A stretch of 7,358 nt of DNA. Origin: an uncultured Butyricicoccus sp. Lineage in GTDB: Bacteria > Bacillota > Clostridia > Oscillospirales > Butyricicoccaceae. Of the stretch, positions 6,775-7,358 are shown piece by piece. Position 1 is the stretch's first letter. Each line of letters opens with the position of its first letter. The DNA lies in NCBI GenBank assembly GCA_900557315.1, contig USSI01000064.1, forward strand, positions 1-7,358, in the 5' to 3' direction. The notes beneath the pieces were generated by a model. That model worked only from the letters and a program-made list of their open reading frames with translations. It made no database searches and had not been told where the DNA came from. A program made the position numbers and the translations under genes.

Positions 6775-7358
6775 TCAGCCAAGCACTGCCTTATGGAAGG
6801 TCTTTTTACCCTTCTTGATAATGCAGTCTTCCTTGAAAAAGTCCTGAGCCAGCATCTGCTTGAAATCCGAAACCTTTTCGCCATTCAGCGACACGCCGCC
6901 GCCCTGCACGAGCTTACGCGCCTCGCCATTGGACGCTGCAAGGCCGCACTTGACCAGCAGGGTCAGCACGCCGATCTGTCCGTCCGCGAAGTCCTCGTCC
7001 GAAAGCTCGGTGGTCGGCATGTTTTCGCTTGCGCCTGCGCCCATAAAGATGTCCTTCGCGGCTGCCATCGCCTTGTCAGCCTCTTCCTTGCCGTGCACCA
7101 GTTCAGTCAGCTCGTAGGCGAGGATTTCCTTTGCCTCGTTCAGCTGTGCACCCTCCCATTTGTCCATCTCTTCGATCTGCTCAAGCGGCAGGAAGGTCAG
7201 CATACGGATGCACCTCAGCACGTCCGCATCGTCCACATTGCGCCAGTACTGGAAGAAGTCGTAGGGCGAGGTCTTATCCGGGTCAAGCCACACCGCGCCC
7301 GCCGCGGTCTTGCCCATCTTCTTGCCCTCGGAATTGAGCAGCAGCGTGATGGTCATGG
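6775..7358 (-). CDS. tyrS: Tyrosyl-tRNA synthetase, C-terminal part (5' end outside window)
   Basis: TyrRS activates tyrosine with ATP and loads it onto tRNA-Tyr in the cytoplasm. The 193 residues from the internal Met at 7354-7356 to the TGA at 6775-6777 are the C-terminal half; the frame stays open to the window edge. Bacterial TyrRS is about 400-420 residues, so slightly more than half is missing, including the HIGH-type motif and the tyrosine pocket. Visible: the class I KMSKS-equivalent loop KMGKT (7306-7320) followed by GAVWLDPDKTSPYDFFQYW, which is characteristic of TyrRS. A helical anticodon-binding region follows, and then a C-terminal S4-like RNA-binding domain (last 60-70 residues, with GEARKLVQGGGVSLNG). 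Nothing looks damaged. The Met at 7356 is not the real start. Confidence 0.96.
   Translation of the reverse strand, partial: MTITLLLNSEGKKMGKTAAGAVWLDPDKTSPYDFFQYWRNVDDADVLRCIRMLTFLPLEQIEEMDKWEGAQLNEAKEILAYELTELVHGKEEADKAMAAAKDIFMGAGASENMPTTELSDEDFADGQIGVLTLLVKCGLAASNGEARKLVQGGGVSLNGEKVSDFKQMLAQDFFKEDCIIKKGKKTFHKAVLG

Noticed and set aside
6379..6847. Plus-strand open frames across the ATPase leader and tyrS end (6379-6654 and 6554-6847)
   Set aside because: They run antisense to the promoter, riboswitch and tyrS terminator, have no recognisable domain, and cross well-explained regulatory elements.

Overview
The window looks like chromosomal DNA from a moderately GC-rich gut-type Firmicute, most likely class Clostridia (Oscillospiraceae/Butyricicoccaceae-like). 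This is inferred from the SLH-anchored surface protein, a Listeria/Lactococcus-type P-type Ca2+/Mn2+ ATPase, consensus sigma-A promoter spacing and purine-rich Shine-Dalgarno sites. Genus cannot be fixed from the sequence alone.

Layout. (1) Bases 1-3405, plus strand: the 3' part of a large cell-surface protein whose frame is open to base 1, so its start lies upstream. It has a long helical N-terminal part, a class-3-lipase-like alpha/beta hydrolase domain with a visible Ser-Asp-His triad, two small beta repeat modules split by a Gly/Ser linker, and three C-terminal SLH domains. (2) Bases 3406-3753: a convergent intergenic region with a probably bidirectional terminator and several hairpins, but no convincing gene. 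(3) Bases 3754-6387, minus strand: a complete P2A-type cation-transporting ATPase. (4) Bases 6388-6774: the ATPase promoter and long leader, preceded by the terminator of the next gene. (5) Bases 6775-7358, minus strand: the C-terminal half of tyrosyl-tRNA synthetase (tyrS), cut by the window edge.

The most informative element is the ATPase leader. A consensus promoter (TTGACA, 17 bp, TATAAT) is followed by a yybP-ykoY (Mn2+) riboswitch aptamer. The 3' strand of the aptamer's P1 helix is also part of one arm of a 22-bp intrinsic terminator. Aptamer folding and termination are therefore mutually exclusive, which predicts a Mn2+-induced ON switch. It identifies the ATPase as a probable Mn2+ (and/or Ca2+) exporter like Lactococcus YoaB. 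The pump itself fits: it keeps the site-II ligands but lacks the acidic site-I residues of SERCA.

The three genes do not appear to form one pathway. tyrS and the ATPase share a strand but are separated by a terminator and a new promoter, and the surface protein is convergent with the ATPase.
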